In this document: positions 1-8,528 of the stretch, piece after piece
How the letters are laid out: the number at the start of each line of letters is the position of its first letter
Position numbering within the stretch: position 1 is the stretch's first letter
Source of the DNA: JBGSKY01 sp041740995
GTDB taxonomy: Bacteria; Planctomycetota; Planctomycetia; Pirellulales; Pirellulaceae
Direction: 5' to 3'
Assembly: GCA_041740995.1 (NCBI GenBank)
Contig: JBGSKY010000081.1
Location: forward strand, 1-32,854
DNA length: 32,854 nt
Made by a program: the position numbers and the translations under genes
The notes under the pieces: model-generated
Told to the model about the DNA's origin: nothing
The model's input: only the letters and a program-made list of their open reading frames with translations
Databases searched by the model: none

Positions 1-414
1 GGCGGCGGTGGCGGCGGTGGCGTTTTCCGAGTCGCACCGGACAAGCCCGGAAAGCTTGCCACAACAACTGTCTGCTTGGAATTCGGAAAGCCGGAACCTA
101 ATCCTCGAATGAAATATGAAATCGTCCCACTTGAAAAAGTAAGTAGCGATCCAGAAGTCGCTATGTTGCTGATGGCAATGGGCAATGGAGAAGTTTCGCA
201 AACAGTGGCTCAAGCAACTGCATGGCACTTGGCTAACGGGCTTTCATGGGAAAAATTGCGAACGCTGCCTAAGAAGATTTCCAAGTACACCGGCGTCGAA
301 TATTACTTCACCGGTTATGAAGTCAAAGCAGCGATCAATACCGTCGGCGCGATTCGAAGAATCAGTTACGACAATGACTACCAGACCGAAGTTCAAGCCG
401 GAACAGTCGAGTAG
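1..414 (+). CDS. C-terminal part of an unrecognised protein (5' end outside window)
   Basis: The frame is open from the first base of the window to a TAG stop, giving 137 residues with no start in view, so the gene is cut by the left edge. The visible part opens with seven consecutive glycines, then a segment with CLEFGKPEPNPRMKYEI, then a region with QTVAQATAWHLANGLSWEKL that looks helical, and ends in a short beta-like tail (TGYEVKAAI). I do not recognise a family. The poly-Gly run suggests a flexible linker to a larger upstream domain, perhaps of an exported planctomycete protein. An internal TTG at 76 could be taken as a start, but the frame reads through upstream of it, so a truncated long gene is more likely. 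The gene converges on the TolC-like gene to its right. Confidence 0.6.
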   Translation, partial: GGGGGGGVFRVAPDKPGKLATTTVCLEFGKPEPNPRMKYEIVPLEKVSSDPEVAMLLMAMGNGEVSQTVAQATAWHLANGLSWEKLRTLPKKISKYTGVEYYFTGYEVKAAINTVGAIRRISYDNDYQTEVQAGTVE

Positions 415-452
415 TTAAGAGGATTGACTCGCGGAGAGTCCCACACGAGTCA

Positions 453-488
453 CGCGTTACACTTCAAACGTGCAGCAACTGTAACGCG
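453..488. terminator. Possible terminator hairpin between convergent genes
   Basis: A 9-bp perfect inverted repeat (CGCGTTACA at 453-461 and TGTAACGCG at 480-488) has an 18-base loop and lies between two convergent stop codons. On the plus strand a run of six T's follows about 14 bases after the stem, further away than in a classical intrinsic terminator. Position and symmetry support a shared terminator; the spacing argues for caution. Confidence 0.4.
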
Positions 489-506
489 GTTGAGCTTGGC
501 CGTTTT

Positions 507-2297
507 TTATTGAGCTGCCTCTGGATTGGTTGCACTGTGCTTCTCCCAATCTTTTTCCATCGCCGAATCGGCTTCTTGCGGTTTGGCCGCAGGCTGATTT
601 GGCAGAGGCGGAATCGGTTCGCCAGGAACTGGACGCGAAGAATCAGGTAGCGCTGAAATAACGATCGCTTGGTCGAGCGGATCGAGACCAAGTGCGGCTT
701 GCATTTCTGCCAATGCCGAGAACCAATTTCGTTGGGCATCGACCAACTTAATTTCGGTTTCCGTCGCCTTGGACTCGATAAAGTTCAAATAGATCAAATC
801 GACCTTGCCGCGATCAAAAGCAAATCGAAATCGGACCAGCGAATCGTATGCAGCCCGCAGCGATAGTTCTGCTTGTTCGACGATCAACGCCGATTGAATC
901 AAGTTATTGTAGGCGGCTTGCAGTTCGGCCCCGATTTTGTCTTGCTGCAGTCGCAATTTTTGAGTTGTCTGAGCAATCTTGGCTGAAGTAGATTGGATCT
1001 TGCCACGAGCTTTGCGACGTTGAATGGGCACTTCGCCTTGCATGCCGACGATCAGCTCGAATCGACTTTTGTCGTTGGCGCTAGTGGCCGGATCGCCAGC
1101 GTCTTGCGATCCTTCGGCAATCATATCGACGCGTGGCAAGAGATTGTTTTGGGCGAGTTGTTGATCGAGTTGAATCTGCTGAATTTCGAATTGCAGCAAC
1201 CTCGGTTCGGGACGCCGATATAGAGCATTACCTAAATCCGTCTGAAAATCGCTGGGCGGCAATCGATCGATGGTTGGAAAATGCTTCGGCAACCAATCAT
1301 CATTGGGTACTAACGGTTGACCGTATTCGTCGCGCAAAAATATTGAAAGCTTGAACGACGAGTTACGGAACTTCTGCTCGGTTTCAAGTAACTTGCCAGC
1401 TCGATCAGCGATAAGCTGTTGGTTGAGTATCAAATCGATTTCAGCGAATTTGCCCGCTTTGACGCCGACTTCATATTGTTTGCCACGCGTTTGGGCAAGT
1501 TCAAGCAACTCTCGCTGCGCAACCAAAGCCGCTCCTGCTGCTACCCAATCCCAGTAAACAAACGCGGCTTCACGTGACGCATTGAGCATTGCTTGTTGAA
1601 TCAGTGGCTCAGCGGCTTGCCCCGTCAATCGCGCTTGAAAGACAGCCACTCGCTCGGCATCGATGGCACGACCTTGCAGCAGCGGCGCCGTGTAACCAAT
1701 CTTGAATTCGCCCCCCTCGTCTGTCTCGCGTTCTTTGTACCAGGGCTGAAATTCTCCGCGTCCGATCCGATAGCCTGCCGACAGATAACCGCCCCACCAA
1801 TTTTGTCGTGCGACTCCAATCCCATTTCGATAATTTCGATAGAATCCTGTTGGCTCGGAGAGCGTGTAGCCTTGCAGCTTAAAATCGTACGTACCAAACG
1901 CTTCAACTTCCAAACCGAGGGCTCTAGCTCGTTCCAAACGCGCTTGTTCGATGATCGGATAAGCCGCGTAGAGGCTGGCGATCACGTCGGCTAAAGTAAG
2001 GTCATTTCCATCTTCAATAAAGTCGCTGTTGCGGTTTGGACCATAACTCTGGTCGCTTTGATTGTTTTGCTGGGCAACAATCTCCTCCGGTGCAACGTCT
2101 GGTTTTGTGACCGACGCTTCCTGGGCCAGCTTGTCGGCTGGATTGACGGTCACCGGTTCGACCAGTGATTGAGCGAGCAAAAGTTTTGGAATCGAAATCT
2201 GGCTTGTCAATCCAGCCAACGCAATGAGGCCTGCCCGAACACCGCCACTGAGCAGCGTAAGGCGATTGGGTCGGCTGCTCGGTTGCGAAGATTGCAT
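507..2297 (-). CDS. TolC-family outer membrane efflux/secretion channel
   Basis: The 596-residue protein is predicted to be the outer membrane component of a tripartite export complex. A hydrophobic stretch at about residues 20-43 (LIALAGLTSQISIPKLLLAQ) resembles a signal peptide. The body has the long helical pattern of the OEP family, for example QARLERARALGLEVEAFG near the start and the repeat-like segment with LQAAYNNLIQSALIVEQAELS later on. The C-terminal tail is Pro/Ala-rich and charged, and probably disordered. The ATG overlaps the TAA stop of the upstream HlyD-type gene (TAATG), so translation is probably coupled. It is the last gene of the ABC-HlyD-TolC set. Substrate unknown. The family call is confident; the assignment to a type I-like system rests on the neighbours. 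Confidence 0.88.
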   Translation of the reverse strand: MQSSQPSSRPNRLTLLSGGVRAGLIALAGLTSQISIPKLLLAQSLVEPVTVNPADKLAQEASVTKPDVAPEEIVAQQNNQSDQSYGPNRNSDFIEDGNDLTLADVIASLYAAYPIIEQARLERARALGLEVEAFGTYDFKLQGYTLSEPTGFYRNYRNGIGVARQNWWGGYLSAGYRIGRGEFQPWYKERETDEGGEFKIGYTAPLLQGRAIDAERVAVFQARLTGQAAEPLIQQAMLNASREAAFVYWDWVAAGAALVAQRELLELAQTRGKQYEVGVKAGKFAEIDLILNQQLIADRAGKLLETEQKFRNSSFKLSIFLRDEYGQPLVPNDDWLPKHFPTIDRLPPSDFQTDLGNALYRRPEPRLLQFEIQQIQLDQQLAQNNLLPRVDMIAEGSQDAGDPATSANDKSRFELIVGMQGEVPIQRRKARGKIQSTSAKIAQTTQKLRLQQDKIGAELQAAYNNLIQSALIVEQAELSLRAAYDSLVRFRFAFDRGKVDLIYLNFIESKATETEIKLVDAQRNWFSALAEMQAALGLDPLDQAIVISALPDSSRPVPGEPIPPLPNQPAAKPQEADSAMEKDWEKHSATNPEAAQ

Positions 2298-3649
2298 TAC
2301 AGTTTTGGTAATTTAACTTTGCTGGCTTTGTTGTCCGACTTCGTCGGTTCCGAATCGGAAACGACCGGAGGGAACCCGTTTAGCTGGCGCCAAATCTCAT
2401 ATCCCAACGGGACCTGTCGCAAGAGCACCCAGCCGTTGGCCCGGACTCCCTGTCTGAGGTATCGACCGTCGGGCCAACCTTTCTCGCTTGGAAAATGGTT
2501 ATCAGGCGTAACAAGTACGCGAAAGTTCCCCTTGCCATCATCAGTTGGAAAAACTCGGTTGACTTTACCGCCAAATGTCCCGACAGCGACCGAAGGCCAG
2601 CCGACGAACTGGACCGCAGGCCAGCCTTCGAATTGCAAGCGGACGCGATCGCCTTCATGAATCAGTGGCATGTCATTGCCGTTAACCCTCATTTCAAAAG
2701 CCAGCACTTTCGCGTCAGGCACCAGCACAAAAAGTTGATCACCCTCTTTGATCGTGTCACTGCCTTCCAAGCCATACCATTGTTGAATGAATCCTGAACG
2801 AGGCGCACGGATTTCCAATCGATCCAACTCTCCACGTTTATTTTGCAAATCGATCAATTCTTTTTCGATCGTTCGCAGCTTCTGAAATTCTTCCAAAACC
2901 TTTTGATTAGCCATTCGATTCTTAATATCTATGTCTTGCTTCTTCGATTCGATTTCTTCTTCTTTGGACATCAACATAGCGTACGATTCTTGCACGCCGT
3001 TCTCGGATTTGAGCAGCTTCGCTTCAGCAGATTCAACTGCCTTGCGTTTTGTGTACAGATCTTCCCGAGTTCCGATTCCTTGAGTGATGATTTCTTCTGC
3101 GATCCGCAATTGATTGCGTTTGTCAGCCAAATCGGCTTGCAGCGCTGAGACTTCATTTTTCGCTTGTTCCCACTTTTGGCTGTACGCTTCGTAGTCTTGG
3201 TTCAGCGATTCGCTCAAACGTTCGCCACTGGTAATTTGCAAAGCTGCGGCTTGTTCAGCGACCGCGAGAGATGTCTTGGCTGCCGCTTCTTTGGACTCTA
3301 TTGCGATGACTTGCGTTTCAAGCTGCGAGACACCGTCAGCAGCAAATGGAGTCAGTCGTAAAACCAAGTCATCCTTTTCGACATAGCTGCCTTCACGAAG
3401 ATCCTCTTTGACATAGCTGACAACGCCCTTGGACGGGCTGAGAATCGGTTGCGGACGCTCTTGCGGATCAAGCGCGATCACTGTCCCGATGCCGCGTGCG
3501 GTCTGACGCCAAGGCAGAAAGATCATGCCAACGATTGATGCAACCAGTATGACAAAAGTTACTCGCCCGAAAAATCGAATCCAACGCCCCGTGCGAACCA
3601 TCTGCATCGATGGGAATTCCAGCCAGTAGTCGCGTGTCAGTGTTGCCAT
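2297..3649 (-). CDS. HlyD-family periplasmic adaptor (membrane fusion protein)
   Basis: The 450-residue protein should bridge the inner-membrane ABC protein and the TolC-like channel. A single transmembrane helix lies near residues 27-46 (FGRVTFVILVASIVGMIFLP). A biotinyl-lipoyl-like half follows (RPQPILSPSKGVVSYVKEDL). A long heptad-rich, Glu/Lys/Gln-rich coiled coil spans roughly residues 110-275. The second lipoyl half is IRAPRSGFIQQWYGLEGSDT, and beta-barrel segments follow (NDMPLIHEGDRVRLQFEGWP). The C-terminal about 25 residues are charged and low in complexity. The gene starts 54 bases after the ABC stop and overlaps the TolC start by one base. The coiled coil is long, as in adaptors that reach an outer-membrane channel without a separate spacer. 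Confidence 0.9.
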   Translation of the reverse strand: MATLTRDYWLEFPSMQMVRTGRWIRFFGRVTFVILVASIVGMIFLPWRQTARGIGTVIALDPQERPQPILSPSKGVVSYVKEDLREGSYVEKDDLVLRLTPFAADGVSQLETQVIAIESKEAAAKTSLAVAEQAAALQITSGERLSESLNQDYEAYSQKWEQAKNEVSALQADLADKRNQLRIAEEIITQGIGTREDLYTKRKAVESAEAKLLKSENGVQESYAMLMSKEEEIESKKQDIDIKNRMANQKVLEEFQKLRTIEKELIDLQNKRGELDRLEIRAPRSGFIQQWYGLEGSDTIKEGDQLFVLVPDAKVLAFEMRVNGNDMPLIHEGDRVRLQFEGWPAVQFVGWPSVAVGTFGGKVNRVFPTDDGKGNFRVLVTPDNHFPSEKGWPDGRYLRQGVRANGWVLLRQVPLGYEIWRQLNGFPPVVSDSEPTKSDNKASKVKLPKL

Positions 3650-3703
3650 GGTTTATCAGTTCAAATAAGTCTGCCGCTTTTGCAAGTCCGGCGGATATTG
3701 TTA

Positions 3704-5833
3704 TCAGTGTTGACCAACTGCAATACGCTCGTCACAGCGATCCAAAAGCGTGGCATCGTTGGTTACTAAAACCAGAGTCCAGGGAGCTTCACGTTTAGAC
3801 AGCTCTCGCCAAACTGCTTCGCGATGCTCAATATCAAGCTGATCGAGCAAGCCATCGACTATCAACAGCCTCGGTTTAGCCGCGATTGCTCGGGCAATAC
3901 TCAACTGCGCTTTTTGAACCCGCGTCAACGGTGCACCGCCGGATTGCAACATCGTCTGGTCTTGCTGAGGAAATCTCAAGACCGACTCCCAGAGTTGCAC
4001 TTGCATCAGTGCTTGCCGGACGCCGGATTGGCTGACCGAAGTACGTCCGCAATCGATATTCTCTCGAACGGTTGCATGAAAAATCTGCGGCTGACCAGCA
4101 AAGCCGACGATATTCCCATCGCCGAAAAATGCGGCGCGTTTGGCTTCCAAATTGGCAATTTCAACCACACCAGTTTCGGGAGTAATCAAGCCTGCCAGAA
4201 CGTGGGAAAACTGTTCAGCATATTCGCCATGCAAACCAAGACGAGTGCCAGAGGCGATCTTCGTCGCCGCGACGCTAAAGTGAATTGAAGAAAAGTGGTC
4301 AGTGATGTGTAAATCGTCCCAACGCAGTTCGGCTGGTCCGTCTGCAATCTTGCCCGGGCTCTTGTGCGAATCGACAGGCAAATCGAGTAAGTGGCCGACC
4401 TTGTCAACGCCAGCCATTAGATCGTAATATTTCTCGAGTGTCTTTCCGGCCTTGGCAAACGCGCCCACTACAACAGTGACGACCAATTCACTCGCAACTA
4501 GTTGACCCAGCGTCAGTTGTTGCTGGATGACCAGCCAACCACCCAAGCCAAGCAGCGTGGTCGATGCAAGAACTTGCAAACCGATCGCAAAAGCGACCTG
4601 TCGAATCACGACGCGGAATTGCAATCGGCGAGCGTTTAGATATTCCGATGTCAGCCGATTAGCACGTTCGACGGCCAGTTCCTGACCACCGTTGATCTTG
4701 AACGCGGTTGGGCTGGCAATCACGTCCTGCAACCAGTGAACAACTTTGTATTTTTGAATAGACTCGTCAATCGCCGTTCGGATGCCTCCGCGACCGAGTA
4801 TCCAAGTTATCGACAACATACTTATCATGAGCACGATATCGAATCCGAGTAAGAACGGATGATAAAATGCGAGCAACAACAACCCAAGCACGGTTGCTAA
4901 AACAATCGAGATTCCATCTAACAAAATCGCGGCGCTTGATTTTTGAATCGTAACAATATCAAAAAGTCGGTTGGCAAGCTCTCTGGGATAAAGACCTTCG
5001 AGTGCTGCCAGTTGCGCACGTGGAAATCGAAACGAAAGATCGCCGACGATCCGCACGAACTGCCGTCGTTGAATCATTTCCACGACGAGCGTTTGCAAGA
5101 CATTGAGCACCCCCGCGATCGCCAAACAGCAGAACAACATCAGCGAGAGGACCAATAATGGCTGGAGATACGTACCCCAGCTTACTACGTTTACCAACGA
5201 TTCAATCGCCAGCGGTGTGGCCAACGTGAGCGTTCCAGCGACCAAAGCGAAAAGTGCGATGGTCCATATATCGCGTTGGTCCAGCCGCAGCAGTCCCAAA
5301 AATCTTTTCAAGGGCTTAGGATGACTGTGACCGCCATGACCGCCATGACCTTCTTGCGATTCATGACCGCTCGTGTGGCTTGGCTCTCTAGCGGCAGAAA
5401 TCGAATCGCAAGCTAATTCGCGTTTTGCAATCAAAGTCACGCTTTTGGGATTCTGCTCAAGCAGCTTATCGACTGCGTCAAAGCTGAGCAGCTCGGCACG
5501 CACTTGAGTCCCAAAATCAGTCACCTCGATTTTTCGTCCGGATGTCCGACTGAAGACTTGTATGCTCACGTCGCTTGCAAAATAGATTACAGAAAACCCT
5601 TCGTCGAGCGTGCTGTTAATTTCGCGAGCAGAAATTTTTTCCTCGATACAAGCAATTCCGATTTGCTGAGCGACGTCGCTAAAGTGGCCCGCCAAACTTT
5701 GCGGACCGTCAGCATCACAGCCTTCCAAATCGAGTTGATTGGTTTCGATCGCGATGCCAAGCTCCATTGCAGTCTGTCGAACCGCTTGGGCGATACGAGT
5801 TTCGCAAGAGTTAATCTCTACCGAGTTGCTCAT
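3704..5833 (-). CDS. ABC exporter-like protein with a degenerate ATPase domain
   Basis: The 709-residue protein has the order N-terminal soluble domain (1-150), His-rich linker (153-173), ABC transmembrane domain (about 185-480, with EMIQRRQFVRIVGDLSFRF typical of type I secretion ABC proteins) and nucleotide-binding domain (about 500-709). The NBD fold is recognisable: RAAFFGDGNIVGFAGQPQIF carries the Q-loop, and IARAIAAKPRLLIVD carries Walker B. Key residues are absent. The Walker A position reads GLHGEYAEQF with no GKS/T. The signature LSGGQ is LTRVQ. The Glu after Walker B is Gly (VDGL). The H-loop His is Asn (VTND). ATP hydrolysis is therefore doubtful. The N-terminal domain has the position of the C39 or C39-like domain of such exporters, but no Cys/His catalytic pair is evident. 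It is first gene of the export operon. Fold confident, activity uncertain. Confidence 0.85.
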   Translation of the reverse strand: MSNSVEINSCETRIAQAVRQTAMELGIAIETNQLDLEGCDADGPQSLAGHFSDVAQQIGIACIEEKISAREINSTLDEGFSVIYFASDVSIQVFSRTSGRKIEVTDFGTQVRAELLSFDAVDKLLEQNPKSVTLIAKRELACDSISAAREPSHTSGHESQEGHGGHGGHSHPKPLKRFLGLLRLDQRDIWTIALFALVAGTLTLATPLAIESLVNVVSWGTYLQPLLVLSLMLFCCLAIAGVLNVLQTLVVEMIQRRQFVRIVGDLSFRFPRAQLAALEGLYPRELANRLFDIVTIQKSSAAILLDGISIVLATVLGLLLLAFYHPFLLGFDIVLMISMLSITWILGRGGIRTAIDESIQKYKVVHWLQDVIASPTAFKINGGQELAVERANRLTSEYLNARRLQFRVVIRQVAFAIGLQVLASTTLLGLGGWLVIQQQLTLGQLVASELVVTVVVGAFAKAGKTLEKYYDLMAGVDKVGHLLDLPVDSHKSPGKIADGPAELRWDDLHITDHFSSIHFSVAATKIASGTRLGLHGEYAEQFSHVLAGLITPETGVVEIANLEAKRAAFFGDGNIVGFAGQPQIFHATVRENIDCGRTSVSQSGVRQALMQVQLWESVLRFPQQDQTMLQSGGAPLTRVQKAQLSIARAIAAKPRLLIVDGLLDQLDIEHREAVWRELSKREAPWTLVLVTNDATLLDRCDERIAVGQH

Positions 5834-6271
5834 CTAATCGTTTGCCTTGAATTCCTTTGCCGTTTCCCGGCCTATGATCGGTGAATCATCTCTGTTTAAC
5901 AGTTCGCACCCCCAACACAATTTGCTCCCACAAAACATCATAGAGCTCGCCTGGAGGGTGCCGCGTTTACCGCTCCGTATGTGTATGCTTTCGAATTCTA
6001 TGCTTCAGCAATCGAAAAACGCACTGCATTGAATATCTGAATAGCTGTAATCGATGAATTTTCCGATTTTCGTTCAGTTTTGATAGTTTCCATGAAGGAC
6101 TAGTCATTGTTTCAGCTTCGATCATTTGCTGTTGAGCGTTGCCTCAGGTTTCTGCGTCACAACAGGTCTTACGGCCCTCAGCTTACTTGAAAAATCTGAA
6201 CAGCGTGCTTCGCCTTATATTAGGTCTTGGTCCATTTAAAACTCAAAGCTCAAACCCGGTCCGCCATTTTT
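5834..6271. other. 438-bp intergenic region upstream of the export operon
   Basis: This stretch lies between the start of the ABC-like gene and the stop of the PEGA lipoprotein gene, both on the minus strand. It should hold the promoter of the export operon and the 3' end of the lipoprotein transcript. I found no convincing -35/-10 pair, no strong hairpin and no coding frame with a ribosome site. Confidence 0.5.
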
Positions 6272-6922
6272 TCAGTTGTCGCCAAGCGGTCGATAGGCTC
6301 CACCGGGAATCGGTTCAGCCGATGGAATTCGATTTGGAAATCCAAACAACGGCCCATTGTTCGGCACCGCAGGAGTTTGCGGAAATCCGCTGTTAGGATA
6401 CGTGTCGCTTGGAAAGTTGTTCACCGGCGGATTGGCGGGAAGCACTAGGTCTGATGGCGAGACGCTTACGGCAGGACCAAGCGATGAAGCAGTCGGCGGC
6501 GCGCTGACGGCAACTCCTAAACGCGATTGATCACGCAGTTCTTGTCCGCTGGCAATGATTGTTTCGGTTGGCACAACTGCCTCCGGGGAAAGTTGCACGT
6601 CGACAATTCGTTCATCGCGCTTTTCGAAAGGATAAAGCGTTTCGGTTATGAAGGCCAAGCCTGGCAATTCGTACCATGGCGGATTAAAACGACGCATGAA
6701 TTTTTCAGTTCGAAAGCCATCTTTAACAATTTCAAAGTGCCGTGTGCCATAATAAGTGAATGAGCTGGAAACGGGTGTTACACCAATCGGTTGCCGATCA
6801 ACGTAAACCATCGCGCCTGGCGGGCTGGTGCGGACGGTCATCCGACGACGCAAGCACCCCGGAGATGCCAAAATGGTTATCAAGGTGATCGACAAAATTA
6901 GCGTTTTGGGCAGATCGGTCAT
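6272..6922 (-). CDS. PEGA-domain lipoprotein
   Basis: The 216-residue protein starts with a short hydrophobic signal ending at Cys23 (LITILASPGC), a lipobox-like site, although the residue at -3 is Ser rather than the usual Leu. The segment MTVRTSPPGAMVYVDRQPIG followed by VTPVSSSFTYYGTRHFEIVK is a clear PEGA domain, the small beta domain that often decorates bacterial surface lipoproteins. The segment YELPGLAFITETLYPFEKRD occurs in similar planctomycete lipoproteins as I remember them. The last 80 residues are Pro/Ser/Asn-rich and probably disordered. Role unknown; an envelope-surface or cell-wall-associated structural role is an inference. It is divergent from the PP2C gene, with 261 bp between their starts. 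Confidence 0.82.
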   Translation of the reverse strand: MTDLPKTLILSITLITILASPGCLRRRMTVRTSPPGAMVYVDRQPIGVTPVSSSFTYYGTRHFEIVKDGFRTEKFMRRFNPPWYELPGLAFITETLYPFEKRDERIVDVQLSPEAVVPTETIIASGQELRDQSRLGVAVSAPPTASSLGPAVSVSPSDLVLPANPPVNNFPSDTYPNSGFPQTPAVPNNGPLFGFPNRIPSAEPIPGGAYRPLGDN

Positions 6923-7183
6923 GTGTATGGCGAGGGCTAGAGTGGTATCCTATCAGGCACAAGTCACGCAAAACCAAGCGAACCATGCAAGGCGTTCCGC
7001 TCGGACTATAGTTTTGTGATGACTGAGAGCACAAGAGAGCAATCGGTTTGTGTATAGTGGATGACGGTTTTAATTCGCTTCCTAGGTTGGCACAGTTCTC
7101 CAACCTAAGTAAACCCCCTAGCTTCTATGTGGCAATCGTAAACATCGCTAGCGAAAAAAAGCGGGCCGGAGCCGCTAACTGAC

Positions 7184-8485
7184 GTGTCCAAACATCTATC
7201 GATTCATCAAAGTGACGACCCGTACGCCAGCGCTGTCAAGGTTGCGGCTGTAACCAATATCGGCATGCGTCGGCGGACCAATCAAGATTCCTATGTTGCT
7301 GTGATGAGTGATGCGCTGACCGGTTGGCAACGCAATGGACATTTGCTCATTGTTGCGGATGGCATGGGAGCTCACGCCGCAGGAGAAAAAGCCAGTCGCA
7401 TGGCGACCGAAGGGATCCCGCATCACTACGGAAAATTAGTCGACGGACTGCCGGTCGAACGCCTGCATCGGGCAATGATCGAAACCAACAGCGAAATTTA
7501 TCGCCGCGGACAAGCCAACATCGAATTTCGCAATATGGGCACCACAGTCAGCGTGCTGTTGATGTTGCCCGAAGGCGCAGTTTGTGGCCATGTCGGCGAC
7601 TCGCGAATTTATCGATTGCGTGATTCACATTTGGAACAACTGACCTTTGACCATTCGTTGGTTTGGGAAATGCAAGCCGCCGGTGAGATCAATGACGAGG
7701 CGCTCAAGGCGTCAGTCATTCCAAAGAATGTGATCACTCGCTCATTGGGACCAAACGCTTCGGTCGTTGTTGATCTAGAAGGCCCGTTTCCGCTAAAGGT
7801 TGGCGACAAGTTTTTGCTCTGTTCTGATGGTCTGACCGGTCAAGTCGCCGACGAAGAATTGGGCGTAATCATGAGTTTGCTGCCGCCAGAGCAGTCCAGC
7901 CAAGCGCTGGTTGATTTAGCAAACTTGCGTGGTGGGCCAGATAACATTACGGTCGTTGTCGCCGAAATTGGTAGCGATTTGGTGGCTTCCAATCCATCGC
8001 AGATCGCCAGCGAGATTCGCCACCGCGAACCGCCAAAATTTTCGCTTCCTTTTTTGATCACTTGCATTATTTGCGCGCTGGCCGCTAGTTGTTTGTTGTA
8101 CTTGAATCAAATCCCTTTGGCGGTCGTGACAACCGTGCTCAGCGCCCTGGCGCTCTTGGCTGGCGTCGTACAGCTCTTCAATAGAAAATCATCACAGCGT
8201 ACGTTCCCTGACCGCTATGGAAAAGCACCTCATCGAAGATGGAAATGTCGCGCCGATCAAGGCATGGCCGAAAGGTTGTCAGGCACCTTACAGGGCTTGC
8301 GAGAAGCGGCCACCGAAAACCATTGGAACATCGACTGGAAAATCCTCGATGATCCGATGAGCGAGGCAAATATCGCGTTCAACAAAAAAGACTACGCTTC
8401 CGCCGTTCGCTTGTACGCTCTGAAAATTAGCGAAGCAGTCCAGCAAATTCCGCGGCTGAAGTCGCTAGATGGAGACGGGCAGTAA
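7184..8485 (+). CDS. Membrane-anchored PP2C-family Ser/Thr protein phosphatase
   Basis: The 433-residue protein has a complete PPM/PP2C domain at about 15-265. Metal-binding Asp residues are in place: NQDSY (Asp35), ADGMGAHAAGEKAS (Asp59), CSDGLTG (Asp215) and RGGPDNITVVVAEIG (Asp253). The NMGTT and GHVGDSRIYRLR motifs are also present. It should dephosphorylate proteins, acting against a Ser/Thr kinase encoded elsewhere. Two transmembrane helices follow (about 287-307 and 311-331). A basic segment and an 80-residue C-terminal region come after, with one TPR-like helix pair (NIAFNKKDYASAVRLYALKI). The two-helix hairpin puts both the catalytic and C-terminal regions in the cytoplasm. The start is a GTG; no better start was seen. 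Enzyme family is secure, the target unknown. Confidence 0.92.
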   Translation: MSKHLSIHQSDDPYASAVKVAAVTNIGMRRRTNQDSYVAVMSDALTGWQRNGHLLIVADGMGAHAAGEKASRMATEGIPHHYGKLVDGLPVERLHRAMIETNSEIYRRGQANIEFRNMGTTVSVLLMLPEGAVCGHVGDSRIYRLRDSHLEQLTFDHSLVWEMQAAGEINDEALKASVIPKNVITRSLGPNASVVVDLEGPFPLKVGDKFLLCSDGLTGQVADEELGVIMSLLPPEQSSQALVDLANLRGGPDNITVVVAEIGSDLVASNPSQIASEIRHREPPKFSLPFLITCIICALAASCLLYLNQIPLAVVTTVLSALALLAGVVQLFNRKSSQRTFPDRYGKAPHRRWKCRADQGMAERLSGTLQGLREAATENHWNIDWKILDDPMSEANIAFNKKDYASAVRLYALKISEAVQQIPRLKSLDGDGQ

Positions 8486-8528
8486 CTCAAATGCAAAGCT
8501 GCCGCAAAGTCTAAGGATAAGCGATACT

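Noticed and set aside
1..21. GGCGGCGGT repeats as a DNA-level repeat element
   Set aside because: They encode a poly-Gly run in the open frame and are too short to judge beyond that.
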